Origin: Brevibacterium yomogidense | GTDB taxonomy: Bacteria > Actinomycetota > Actinomycetes > Actinomycetales > Brevibacteriaceae | Length of the DNA: 64,000 bases | Reading direction: 5' to 3' | Assembly (NCBI RefSeq): GCF_016107685.1 | Contig: NZ_JABASY010000001.1 | Coordinates: 1,010,700-1,074,699 of the forward strand | Shown here: in pieces, positions 42,006-50,541 of the stretch | Numbering within the stretch: the stretch's first letter is position 1 | How the letters are laid out: each line of letters begins with the position of its first letter | Made by a program: the position numbers and the translations under genes | Notes under the pieces: generated by a model | What the model was told of the DNA's origin: nothing | Seen by the model: the letters and a program-made list of their open reading frames with translations, nothing else | Database searches by the model: none

Positions 42006-43130
42006 ATGACGAACTTCCGCGTGCGCCGCTCCCTGGCAGACACCCCCGCCTATATCCCGGGTCGTCCTCCCGCCGCGGTGGAGGGGATGACCAGCTACAA
42101 GCTGTCGTCGAACGAGCACCACCTCGAACCGCTGCCCGCAGTGGTCGACGCGATCACGTCGGTCTCGGGCACACCGGCTCTCTACCCGGACCCCGCCGCG
42201 ACGGATCTCACCGCCGCGCTCGCCCGGTTCCACGACGTGCCGACGGACCACGTGGTGCTGTCCGCAGGCTCATCGGAGAGCCTCTCCGCGCTCGTCGGGA
42301 TCACCCTGGAACCCGGCGCGCAGGTCGTGTACCCGTGGCCGTCGTTCGAGATGTACCCGCAGCTCACCAGCTTCGCGGGGGCGGACCGGGTGGCGGTCCC
42401 CCTCACGCCGGACGGACGCCATGATCTGCCGGCGATGGCGCAGGCGATCACGGAGCACACGCGTCTGGTGCTCCTCTGCTCTCCCAACAACCCGACCGGC
42501 ACCGTGCTGGGCGACACGGAGTTCGACACCTTCATGTCCCAGGTGCCGGAAGACCTCATCGTCGTCCTCGACGAGGCGTACGTGGAGTTCGCGAGCGGCA
42601 GTGAGGCCGCGTCGCGCATCCGCACGGAGGACGGCAACCTCGATGCGCCGGTGGATGCGGACCAGGCGCTCGACACGTACTCGAACCTCGTGGTGCTGCG
42701 GACCTTCTCGAAGGCCCACGGTCTGGCCGGTCTGCGCGTCGGGTACGCGGTGGCCCACCTCGCGATCATCCATGAGATGCGCAAGTCGATCGCACCCTTC
42801 AGCGTGAGCGCTGCCGCGCAGGCCGCCGGTCTGGTCTCCCTGGCTGTGCGGGACGAAGTGCTCGTGCGGGCGAAGGAGGTCGGCGCGGCGCGCGACGACC
42901 TGTCCGCCCGACTGCGGGAGATCGGCATCCCCGTGCCACCCAGTGGCGGCAACTTCGTCTGGCTGCCGTTCGGGCAGCGCGACGCGACGCTGTTCGCGGA
43001 GGCGTGCATGGAGAACGGCCTGGCCGTCCGCAACCTGGGTGCCGGCGTGCGCGTCACCATCGGCCCCCCTGAGGCGATGGAGCGTCTCGTGGCCGTGGCG
43101 ACGACCTTCATGGAGGACCGCGACGCATGA
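42006..43130 (+). CDS. Histidinol-phosphate / aromatic aminotransferase family protein
   Basis: This 374-residue PLP enzyme fits the HisC/Pat group: YKLSSNEHHLEPLPAV, VVLSAGSSESLSAL, CSPNNPTGTVL, VVLDEAYVEFA, the PLP lysine in RTFSKAHGLAGLRVGYA, and RVTIGPPEAMERLV at the end. It transfers amino groups to histidinol-phosphate precursors or aromatic keto acids; no other his genes are near, so an aromatic (Pat-like) role is at least as likely. The ATG follows CAGAAT by six bases and there is no ribosome site, so it is probably leaderless. Its stop overlaps the next start by ATGA, and it heads an operon of three overlapping genes ending with tgt. Confidence 0.9.
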   Translation: MTNFRVRRSLADTPAYIPGRPPAAVEGMTSYKLSSNEHHLEPLPAVVDAITSVSGTPALYPDPAATDLTAALARFHDVPTDHVVLSAGSSESLSALVGITLEPGAQVVYPWPSFEMYPQLTSFAGADRVAVPLTPDGRHDLPAMAQAITEHTRLVLLCSPNNPTGTVLGDTEFDTFMSQVPEDLIVVLDEAYVEFASGSEAASRIRTEDGNLDAPVDADQALDTYSNLVVLRTFSKAHGLAGLRVGYAVAHLAIIHEMRKSIAPFSVSAAAQAAGLVSLAVRDEVLVRAKEVGAARDDLSARLREIGIPVPPSGGNFVWLPFGQRDATLFAEACMENGLAVRNLGAGVRVTIGPPEAMERLVAVATTFMEDRDA

Positions 43131-44647
43131 CCACGCATCAGGCGCATGCAGTCCCATCCGGCACGGTTCCCAACGCCACGGACGCTCCCAACGCTCTCAA
43201 CGCCACGGACGTCCCGACCCCTCCGCTCACCTCCGCGGACGTCGCCGTGGACCTGGCTCCGCTGGCAGCGGTCCTCAGTGACCGCGCGCTCGTCGACGAC
43301 CTCGACGTGATCGCGGCCCATTCGAAGGACCGGGCGGTGTTCGCTCCGATCGGCGCCCCGCGCGCCCTCATCCGCGCCCGGAACGTCTCCGACGTGCAGG
43401 AGACCCTGCGCTTCGCCCACGAGCACCGCCTGCCCGTCATCCCGCAGGGAGCGCTCACGGGACTGTCCGGGGGAGCGAACGGCGTGGACGGTGCGCTCCT
43501 GCTGAATGTGGCGGGGATGGACAGGATCGTCGACATCGACACCGTCGAGCAGACGGCGACCGTGGAACCGGGAGTCCTCAACCGCGCGCTCAAGGACGCA
43601 CTGGTGGAACATGGACTGTCGTACCCGCCGGACCCGGGTTCCGTCGACATCTCGACTCTGGGCGGGAACGTCGCGACGAACGCGGGCGGTCTCTGCTGCG
43701 TGAAGTACGGGGTGACGAAGGACTACGTCCGCAGGCTCACGGTCGTCCTGGCGGACGGGTCCCTCACGACGGTGGGACGTCCGACGGCGAAAGGCGTGGC
43801 TGGCCTGGATCTCGCGAGCCTCTTCGTCGGCTCGGAGGGGACACTGGGCGTCGTCGTGGAGATCGTCGTGGAGCTCATCCCCGCGATCCCCGACCCCCTC
43901 ACGGGCGTGGCCCTGTTCGACGACATCCGGGATGCCGCACGGACGATCACGGAGTTCATGTCCTCCGGGGTGACACCGTCGATGCTGGAGATCCTCGACG
44001 GGACGTCGATCGCCTGCATCAACGACTACGGCGACTTCGGTCTGCCGGAGGGTGCGGCGGCGATGCTGCTCGTCCAGTCGAACGGCGACGGCTCACTGGA
44101 ACGCGCAACCGCGGACCTCACGCTCTTCGAGCGGATCGCGGCCGGGCAGGGCGCGACGGAGGTGACGATCTCCGACGACCCGGATGACTCGGAGATGTTC
44201 ATCGCCGCGCGCCGCTCCGTGGGCCACGCACTGGAGAAGTATGCGATGGCGCACGGCGGGGGTGAGCTGGTGGACGACGTGTGCCTGCCGCGGAAGTCCC
44301 TTGCGGAGTTCTTCACGAGGATGCAGGCGATCGCGGACGAACACGATGTCATGCTCGCCGTGGTCGGTCACGCGGGTGATGGCAACATGCACCCGAACGT
44401 CCTCTTCGACGTGCAGGATCCTGCATCGGTGGCCCGCGCGAACGCGGCGTTCGAGGCCATCATGGCCACGGGCCTGGAACTGGGCGGCACGATCACCGGC
44501 GAACACGGTGTGGGCGTCCTCAAGCAGCGGTGGCTCGCCCAGGAGCTGGACCCTGTCGCGCAGCGTCTCCACCTCGCGATCAAACGAGAATTCGACTCGA
44601 GGGGGATCCTCAGCCCCGGCAAGATGCTGGGAGCCCTCGCAGAATGA
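43127..44647 (+). CDS. FAD-linked oxidase, GlcD / D-lactate dehydrogenase type
   Basis: This 506-residue protein has the PCMH-type FAD domain (PVIPQGALTGLSGGANGVDGALLL, then YPPDPGSVDISTLGGNVATNAGG, LFVGSEGTLGVV) followed by the substrate domain with VGHAGDGNMHPN and GEHGVGVLKQ near the C-terminus. Family members oxidise glycolate, D-lactate or 2-hydroxyglutarate; the exact acid is unknown. It starts with ATGA overlap on the aminotransferase and ends with ATGA overlap on tgt, so the three are cotranslated. The first 30 residues contain a short repeated NATD/NALN segment of no obvious role. Confidence 0.92.
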   Translation: MTTHQAHAVPSGTVPNATDAPNALNATDVPTPPLTSADVAVDLAPLAAVLSDRALVDDLDVIAAHSKDRAVFAPIGAPRALIRARNVSDVQETLRFAHEHRLPVIPQGALTGLSGGANGVDGALLLNVAGMDRIVDIDTVEQTATVEPGVLNRALKDALVEHGLSYPPDPGSVDISTLGGNVATNAGGLCCVKYGVTKDYVRRLTVVLADGSLTTVGRPTAKGVAGLDLASLFVGSEGTLGVVVEIVVELIPAIPDPLTGVALFDDIRDAARTITEFMSSGVTPSMLEILDGTSIACINDYGDFGLPEGAAAMLLVQSNGDGSLERATADLTLFERIAAGQGATEVTISDDPDDSEMFIAARRSVGHALEKYAMAHGGGELVDDVCLPRKSLAEFFTRMQAIADEHDVMLAVVGHAGDGNMHPNVLFDVQDPASVARANAAFEAIMATGLELGGTITGEHGVGVLKQRWLAQELDPVAQRLHLAIKREFDSRGILSPGKMLGALAE

Positions 44648-45942
44648 CGACCTCGGCGACAGACGGCACCCGCAGCGGCCTGACAGAGTCGGCGACGGCC
44701 TCGGAAGGGGCCACGGCCTCGGTGGCGGACCGGTCGGAGTTCGGATTCGAGATCGGGGCCGTGCTGCCGGAAGGGGGCCGGACGGGCACCATCCGCACGC
44801 CCCACGGTGACATCGCCACCCCCGCCTTCATCCCCGTCGGCACGAAGGCGACCGTCAAAGCAGTGAAGCCGGAGGACGTGGACGCTCTGGGGGCGGACGC
44901 CGTGCTCGCGAACGCCTACCACCTGTACCTGCAGCCGGGGGCGGAGATCGTCGACGAAGCCGGCGGCCTGGGTGCGTTCATGAACTGGCCCGGACCCACA
45001 TTCACCGACTCCGGCGGCTTCCAGGTGATGAGCCTGGGCGTAGGGTCGAAGAAGGTGCTCACGACGGAGTTCGCCGGTTCGAACCGGGCCGACCTGCAGA
45101 CCGTCGACCGCGAGCAGCGGCTGGCGAACGTCGACGAGGACGGCGTCACGTTCCGCTCACACCTCAACGGCGACATCCACCGGTTCACCCCGGAGGTGTC
45201 GATGCAGGTCCAGCACCAGCTGGGCGCGGACATCATCTTCGCGTTCGATGAACTCACGATGCTCACGAACACGCGCGGTTACCAGGTCGAGTCGCTCGAG
45301 CGGACCCGCAGGTGGGCGGAACGCTGCGTCGCGGAGCATTTCCGGCTCACGGAGGAGCGGTCGCACCGGCCGTACCAGGCACTGTTCGGGGTGCTCCAGG
45401 GCGCGCAGTACGAAGACCTGCGCCGGAAGGCCGCCCGTGATCTGGGGGCGATGGACTTCGACGGTTTCGGGATCGGCGGGGCGCTGGAGAAGGAGAACCT
45501 GGGCACGATCGTCGGCTGGGTGTGCGAGGAGCTGCCGGAGGAGAAACCACGGCACCTGCTGGGCATCAGCGAGCCCGACGACCTCTTCGCCGCGATCCGC
45601 CGCGGCGCGGACACGTTCGACTGCGTGTCCCCGTCCAGGGTGGCGCGCAACGCCGCCGTGTACTCGCGTGACGGTCGGTACAACATCTCCGGCGCGCGCT
45701 ACAAGAGGGACTGGCAGCCGATCGACCCGGAATGCTCGTGCTACACGTGCACCCACTACTCCCGCGCCTACCTGCACCACCTGTGGAAGGCGAAGGAGAT
45801 GCTGTTCTCCACCCTCTGCACCATCCACAACGAGCACTTCATCGTGGGCCTCGTCGCGGACATCCGCGCCGCGATCACAGACGACCGGTACGACGAACTC
45901 GAAGCGGATGTCATGGGGCGGTACTACGCGAAGAAGAAGTGA
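44644..45942 (+). CDS. tgt: tRNA-guanine(34) transglycosylase
   Basis: This 432-residue enzyme exchanges G34 for queuine or its precursor preQ1 in tRNAs with GUN anticodons. Key residues: Asp122 in DSGGFQVMSL, Asp326 (nucleophile) in TFDCVSPSR, and zinc ligands Cys364, Cys366 and Cys369 (CSCYTC) with a later His in YLHHLW/CTIHNEH. The N-terminal 35 residues are an extra hydrophilic tail. The RVARNAAVYSRDGRYNISGARY segment is the actinobacterial variant of the family motif. The start overlaps the FAD oxidase stop (ATGA). Queuosine biosynthesis genes are absent here, while the transporter yhhQ lies nearby, pointing to salvage. Confidence 0.96.
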   Translation: MTTSATDGTRSGLTESATASEGATASVADRSEFGFEIGAVLPEGGRTGTIRTPHGDIATPAFIPVGTKATVKAVKPEDVDALGADAVLANAYHLYLQPGAEIVDEAGGLGAFMNWPGPTFTDSGGFQVMSLGVGSKKVLTTEFAGSNRADLQTVDREQRLANVDEDGVTFRSHLNGDIHRFTPEVSMQVQHQLGADIIFAFDELTMLTNTRGYQVESLERTRRWAERCVAEHFRLTEERSHRPYQALFGVLQGAQYEDLRRKAARDLGAMDFDGFGIGGALEKENLGTIVGWVCEELPEEKPRHLLGISEPDDLFAAIRRGADTFDCVSPSRVARNAAVYSRDGRYNISGARYKRDWQPIDPECSCYTCTHYSRAYLHHLWKAKEMLFSTLCTIHNEHFIVGLVADIRAAITDDRYDELEADVMGRYYAKKK

Positions 45943-46034
45943 CGGAAGAAGAAGTGACGAGCGGGTCAGACGCATCGTTCCAGCGACGCCGCCGCACACT
46001 GTCTGGAACGTCCGAATCCTGCTTCACTAGCGGT

Positions 46035-46262
46035 ATGAGCGACGAACTCTTCGAGCACGAGACGGACGTGACCCTCACCCGTGAAGAAGCGGCCGCGAAG
46101 CTGCGTGCTCTCGCGGATGCCCTGGAGAAGCAGAACGGCATCCGTGTCGTCCAGGACGGCCGCGACGTGACGATCCGTGTCGCCGACCGCGTCGACTACG
46201 AGTTCGAAGTGGAAGTGGAACCCGGAGGCGCATCGGAGATCGAGGTCTCGATCAGCTGGTGA
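46035..46262 (+). CDS. Amphi-Trp domain protein
   Basis: This 75-residue acidic protein ends in IEVSISW and matches the small amphi-Trp domain, whose name comes from that final tryptophan and an amphipathic strand. The first half is a helix (REEAAAKLRALADALEKQNG), the second three strands (IRVVQDGRDVTIRVADRVDYEFEVEVE). Function is unknown for the family. ATG 46035 begins MSDELFEHE; no strong ribosome site is seen. A hairpin follows the stop. Confidence 0.82.
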   Translation: MSDELFEHETDVTLTREEAAAKLRALADALEKQNGIRVVQDGRDVTIRVADRVDYEFEVEVEPGGASEIEVSISW

Positions 46263-46283
46263 GCCGTGTGGTCGGTAGATGGT

Positions 46284-46311
46284 GTGGGCCTGCTCATCCG
46301 TGCAGGCCCAC
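46284..46311 (+). terminator. Hairpin after the amphi-Trp gene
   Basis: Perfect 10-base arms GTGGGCCTGC and GCAGGCCCAC around an eight-base loop. No T tract follows, so it is a weak terminator or attenuator. Confidence 0.45.
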
Positions 46312-46371
46312 GGGTCGGTCCTCAGCGATCGATGTGCCGGTCGGAGCTGACCGGCGGAAGGAGTGGTCCCC

Positions 46372-46794
46372 GTGACGAACAGCGAATCAGCGCGCACTGA
46401 CGACCCGGTGCAGGACGGTGGTCGGCGGGAAGGCGTCGGACGGGAGGGCACCGCGACGACGGTCGATGCCCTGGCGCTCGCCGCCGCACCCAACCCCGAC
46501 CACCCGCGTGGACGCCCGTCGGTGAAGCGCCTCATGCAGGAGGACGGCGCGAACCTCGTGACCTTCACGTTCGCACCCGGTCAGACGTTCCCGGACCATT
46601 CGGTGGCGCACCCCATCACTGTCCAGTGCCTGTCCGGTGAGCTCACGTTCGGGTGCGGTGACGAGACGACCCAGATGACCCCCGGCGTCGTCGTCCACTG
46701 CAAGGAGCGTGTGACTCACCGCGTCGACTGCCCGGAGTCCGCGCCCGCCTCGAGCGTCCTGCTCCTCACGATGCTCACCGGCGAACGCGTCTGA
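46372..46794 (+). CDS. Cupin-domain protein
   Basis: This 140-residue protein has a disordered N-terminal third and a cupin barrel: VTFTFAPGQTFPDHSVAHPITVQCLSGELTF carries the first histidine set, and CKERVTHRVDCPE the last. Small cupins of this kind bind a metal; no reaction can be assigned. GTG 46372 is preferred because GGAAGGAG lies nine bases upstream; an earlier GTG at 46363 overlaps that ribosome site. It is convergent with yhhQ with a nine-base gap. Confidence 0.82.
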   Translation: MTNSESARTDDPVQDGGRREGVGREGTATTVDALALAAAPNPDHPRGRPSVKRLMQEDGANLVTFTFAPGQTFPDHSVAHPITVQCLSGELTFGCGDETTQMTPGVVVHCKERVTHRVDCPESAPASSVLLLTMLTGERV

Positions 46795-46803
46795 GGCTGA
46801 CCC

Positions 46804-47616
46804 CTACTCCGCGCCGCCCGGTGCATAGGTCGCCTCACGCTTCTTGATGACGTGGATGACCCGGTAGGTGACGGGCAGGAAGAGGATCTCGACGGCGACC
46901 TTGTAGATGAAGCCGACGATGATGTAGTTGACGAAGTCCCATCCGGGGATGACGCCCGCGAACGCGACGATGCAGAAGAGGAGCGTGTCCGCGAACTCGC
47001 CGACACCGGTCGAGGTGAGCAGCCGCACCCACAGGTGCTTCTCGCCCATCCTCTCCTTCACCTTGACGAGCACGAACGCGTTGAGGAGCTGCCCGACCAG
47101 GTACCCGCAGAGCGAAGCGAGGACGATGCGCGGGTAGAAGCCCAGCACCGCCTCGAATGAGGACTGGTTCTCGTAGCCCGGCCCCGGTGGTGCGATCTGG
47201 ACCGCGAAGAAGACGGTGACCGCGAGGGCCTGCATCGCGAAGCCCATGAGGACCGCGCGCGTGGCTGCGCGGAAGCCGTACACCTCGCTGATGACGTCGC
47301 CCAGGATGTATGCCAGCGGGAAGAGGAACGCACCGCCGTCGGCGACGAACGGGCCGATCTCGATGACCTTCGTCGCGGAGATGTTGGAGATGAGGAAGAC
47401 GCAGCACATGAGGGCGAGGATGTACGCGTAGAAGCGTCCCCGTGTGCTGGCGAAAGCGGCGAGGCTGCCTGTCTGAGTCGTGGTGTCTGTGTTCTCCGCC
47501 GGATCGGACTGCGCGGGTGCGCTGTGCGGGGCGTGCGCCGCCGCGTCCTGATCCGGCTGCCCAGACACGGAGCCGTCTGCTGCCGCGCCCGCCGGGGCGT
47601 CATCGTGGTTCGACAT
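46804..47616 (-). CDS. yhhQ: Queuosine precursor transporter (VUT/DUF165 family)
   Basis: This 270-residue membrane protein takes up preQ0/preQ1 or queuine. After a hydrophilic tail (1-55), six membrane segments carry family motifs: LISNISATKVIEIG, FPLAYILGDVISEVYGF and LTSTGVGEFADTLLFC. Together with tgt 0.9 kb away it points to queuine salvage. The ATG at 47616 lies inside the 3' end of the M3-YbaK gene (17 bases shared), so translation is coupled and both come from one message starting near 50470. Confidence 0.93.
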   Translation of the reverse strand: MSNHDDAPAGAAADGSVSGQPDQDAAAHAPHSAPAQSDPAENTDTTTQTGSLAAFASTRGRFYAYILALMCCVFLISNISATKVIEIGPFVADGGAFLFPLAYILGDVISEVYGFRAATRAVLMGFAMQALAVTVFFAVQIAPPGPGYENQSSFEAVLGFYPRIVLASLCGYLVGQLLNAFVLVKVKERMGEKHLWVRLLTSTGVGEFADTLLFCIVAFAGVIPGWDFVNYIIVGFIYKVAVEILFLPVTYRVIHVIKKREATYAPGGAE

Positions 47617-50467
47617 CGATCTCCTGACCGCCCGTCAGATCGACGAGCTCCGAGTAGGTGAGTGGCACCATCGCCTCGATGGTGCCGCCGCCGGCCCACA
47701 GCTTCGGATGCAGCCGCAGGTCCCGGTCGACGAATGTGCGCAGTTGTGTGGGGTGGCCGGCGGGCGCGACCCCGCCCACCGCCTGGCCGGTCGCCGCGAG
47801 CACCTGTTCCGGCTTCGCCCGCTTGAGACGGCGCGCCCCGATCTTCGCCGCTGTGAAGTCCGTGTCCACGCGGTGGGCGCCCGAGGTCATGATGAGGACG
47901 GGTTCGTCCCGCACCGCCGGCTGGTCGTCGGCTTCGGAGGTCTCCGCCGCCGAGGCGCCGGTCGCCTCACCGTCCCGCCCACCGGCCGCAACGGTCACCA
48001 CGTCTCCGACCGGAGCGGTCGCCGCGTCCTCGACCGCGGAGGTCTCCGGGTCCTGGGTCCCGGGACGGCTCGAGGCCTCATCTGCGGTACGGTCCGTGGC
48101 CTTGGTCATGGAGCCCGCCGCGTCGGCGTTCTTGCCTGTGCCCGCAGTCCTGCTCGTGTCCGCGTTCTTGCCGCTGTCCGCACCCGTGGTGGACAGCGCA
48201 CCGGTTGTCACGGTCTGCTCCGTATCCGGCTCCTCCTCGAACTCCGCGATGAAGACCAGCGAGTTCGCGATCGCGCCCAGGTCGACCTCGTGGTGCGCCG
48301 CTGCTGCGGCCGCAGTGGGCAGAGGCTCCGGGTGGGTGATGACCCGTGAGTCGATCCCCGCCTTCCGCAGGTCGCGCTCGAGTTTCGCGTGGGTGGGGTG
48401 CGCGGGACCCGCCGGACGAAGGGGTGCCAGACCGCGGCGACGCAGCAGCGGTTCGACCGCCGTCTCTCCACCCATGAACTCCTTGAGCGCATACAGCGGG
48501 TCGACGGAATAGCCGGGGGACAGGACCTTCGCGCGGTAGCGGGCACCAAGCTCCGGGTCGAGCCCTCCGTGGTCCTCGAACAGCTCCGTCACCGCGGCGG
48601 CGTACTGCTCCGACCACAGGTACGAGTAGTAGCCGGAGGCATAGCCGCCGGTGAAGGTGTGTGCGAAATAGGTGGAGCGGTAGCGCGGCGGCACGACGGG
48701 ATCGAACCCGGCCGCCGTGAGCACCTCCGACTCGAAGGTGAGGACGTCCTCGATCGACTCCCCGTCCTCGAGCGCGTGCCAGCCCAGATCCAGCATCGCC
48801 GCGGCGAGGTACTCCAGCGTGGAGAAGCCCAGCCCGAACCCCTGGGCGTCCAGCAGCGTCTCCACCAGCTCCTGCGGGATCCGCTCACCGGTCTCCCAGT
48901 GGAGCGCGTACGCGGGGAGCACCTGCGGGTGCAGGGCCCACATCTCGAACTGCTGGGAGGGGAATTCGACGTAGTCGCGGGGCACGGACGTGCCGGCCTG
49001 CGACGGGTACACGGAATCGGCGAACAGGCCGTGGAGCACGTGGCCGAACTCGTGGAACAGGGTGACCGTCTCGTCGACGCTCAGGAGGGCCGGCCGCCCC
49101 ACCGGGGGCTTCGGCACGTTGAGCGAGAGGGTCGTGACGGGGTGCAGCCCCGTGAGGCGGGATCCGGTGACGAGCTCGTCCATCCACGCCCCGCCGGACT
49201 TCCCGGACCGAGCGTACGGGTCCACGAGCACCAGCCCCAGGGGCCGCGTGCCGTCCAGCACCTCGTACACACGGACGTCCTCGTGCCAGCCCGACAGGTC
49301 GTCCCGTGCGGTGAACGCGAGGCCGAACAGGGTCCCGGCGGTCGCGAACACACCGTCGACGAGCACCCGCTCGAACTCGAAGTAGGCGGCGGCGTCCGCA
49401 CTGTCCAGCTCGAACGCCTCCGCACGGTAGCGCTCCCACAGGTGTGTGACGTCCGCGGGATCGAGCGGCTGCGAGTCGTCCAGTCCGAAGTACTCGCGCA
49501 CACGCCGGGTCTCACGCCGGAACTGCCCCAGCGCGGGAGCGATGAGGGAGCGCAGCAGGCCGCCCGCCGACTCGACGTCGGGGGCCACCTGATCGTCGAT
49601 CGAGTACTGCGCATAGCTGTGGAAGCCCAGCACCGCGGCCAGCGCGGCGCGCAGCGCGGTGAGGTCCGTGACCATCTCCCGCGTGTCACCCGGTCCGCCC
49701 GACGATCCGCGACCCGTCGACAGCTCGAACAGTCGCTGACGCGTCGCAGGTTCGGCGAGATCGGCGAGGGCGTCCTGCTGAGTGGTGTTCGTGAGCGGCA
49801 GGCGCAGCCCATCGACATCGTGGGCGCGCGCGTCGGACCGCGCGGCATCGAGTGCGTCAGGACCCAGGCCGGCCAGCTGCGCCGGATCGTCCACGACGAG
49901 CGCGCGCGACGACGCCTCGCGCAGCAGGACCTGACCGAACTCCGTCTCGATCCGGTCGATCTCCGTCGCGATCGCCGACACCCGCTGCCGGTCCTCCGCC
50001 GGCAGCCTCACACCCGCCCGGACGAAGTCCTGGATCGTGAGCTCGTGGAGCCTGCGGTCCTCCGGGATGAGGTCAGCGGTGGGGACCGACTGCAGGCGCT
50101 CGAAGAGATCCGTGTCGAGCTCCACCCCCAGCCGCAGCGAGGTGAGCTGGGCCCACACACTGGCCGCGGCCTCGGCGACGGCGTCCGTCTGCACATTCGA
50201 TTCGTACACGCGGACCAGCGCGCCCACCGCATCCACCGGCTGCATCGCCCGCTCCAGCGCGAGCGTGACCGACTGGAAGGTGGGGTCCTCCGACGACCTG
50301 AGGATTCCGGAGACGACGTCCTGTGCGTGGCCCACCGCCCAGGTCGCCGCCTCGACGAGGTGCTGCGGGGTGATTGCCGCGAAGTCCGGCAGCGCGCGGT
50401 CCGGGGTGCTGCTCACGAACTCCCACGCCGGGTTCGGCGAAGACTGGATTGTCGGGGGCTGGGTCAC
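47600..50467 (-). CDS. M3 oligopeptidase fused to a YbaK/ProX-type deacylase domain
   Basis: This 955-residue protein joins two unrelated enzymes. Residues 1-685 are an M3 zinc peptidase (oligopeptidase A/Dcp type) with the HEFGH site at 472-476, the third ligand Glu about 25 residues later (DYVEFPSQQFEMW) and YLWSEQYAAAV. From about 690 a YbaK/ProX aminoacyl-tRNA deacylase domain begins (HPTHAKLERDLRKAGI, VDLGAIANSLVF), breaks at about 745 for some 110 residues of A/D/T-rich low-complexity sequence, then resumes (PVLIMTSGAHRVD, KRAKPEQVLAATGQAVGGVAPAGH by its ends, then VPLTYSELVDLTGG). M3 enzymes degrade cytosolic peptides; YbaK domains hydrolyse mischarged Cys/Ala-tRNA. GTG 50467 has AGGAG six bases upstream. 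No stop or shift separates the domains. Confidence 0.9.
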   Translation of the reverse strand: MTQPPTIQSSPNPAWEFVSSTPDRALPDFAAITPQHLVEAATWAVGHAQDVVSGILRSSEDPTFQSVTLALERAMQPVDAVGALVRVYESNVQTDAVAEAAASVWAQLTSLRLGVELDTDLFERLQSVPTADLIPEDRRLHELTIQDFVRAGVRLPAEDRQRVSAIATEIDRIETEFGQVLLREASSRALVVDDPAQLAGLGPDALDAARSDARAHDVDGLRLPLTNTTQQDALADLAEPATRQRLFELSTGRGSSGGPGDTREMVTDLTALRAALAAVLGFHSYAQYSIDDQVAPDVESAGGLLRSLIAPALGQFRRETRRVREYFGLDDSQPLDPADVTHLWERYRAEAFELDSADAAAYFEFERVLVDGVFATAGTLFGLAFTARDDLSGWHEDVRVYEVLDGTRPLGLVLVDPYARSGKSGGAWMDELVTGSRLTGLHPVTTLSLNVPKPPVGRPALLSVDETVTLFHEFGHVLHGLFADSVYPSQAGTSVPRDYVEFPSQQFEMWALHPQVLPAYALHWETGERIPQELVETLLDAQGFGLGFSTLEYLAAAMLDLGWHALEDGESIEDVLTFESEVLTAAGFDPVVPPRYRSTYFAHTFTGGYASGYYSYLWSEQYAAAVTELFEDHGGLDPELGARYRAKVLSPGYSVDPLYALKEFMGGETAVEPLLRRRGLAPLRPAGPAHPTHAKLERDLRKAGIDSRVITHPEPLPTAAAAAAHHEVDLGAIANSLVFIAEFEEEPDTEQTVTTGALSTTGADSGKNADTSRTAGTGKNADAAGSMTKATDRTADEASSRPGTQDPETSAVEDAATAPVGDVVTVAAGGRDGEATGASAAETSEADDQPAVRDEPVLIMTSGAHRVDTDFTAAKIGARRLKRAKPEQVLAATGQAVGGVAPAGHPTQLRTFVDRDLRLHPKLWAGGGTIEAMVPLTYSELVDLTGGQEIDVEPR

Positions 50468-50541
50468 GAGTACTCCTGTATCGGCGGCTGCGGTGCCAGA
50501 CCCCGCGTCCACGAGTGCGGACGGCGGTCTAGGCTTGGCGC

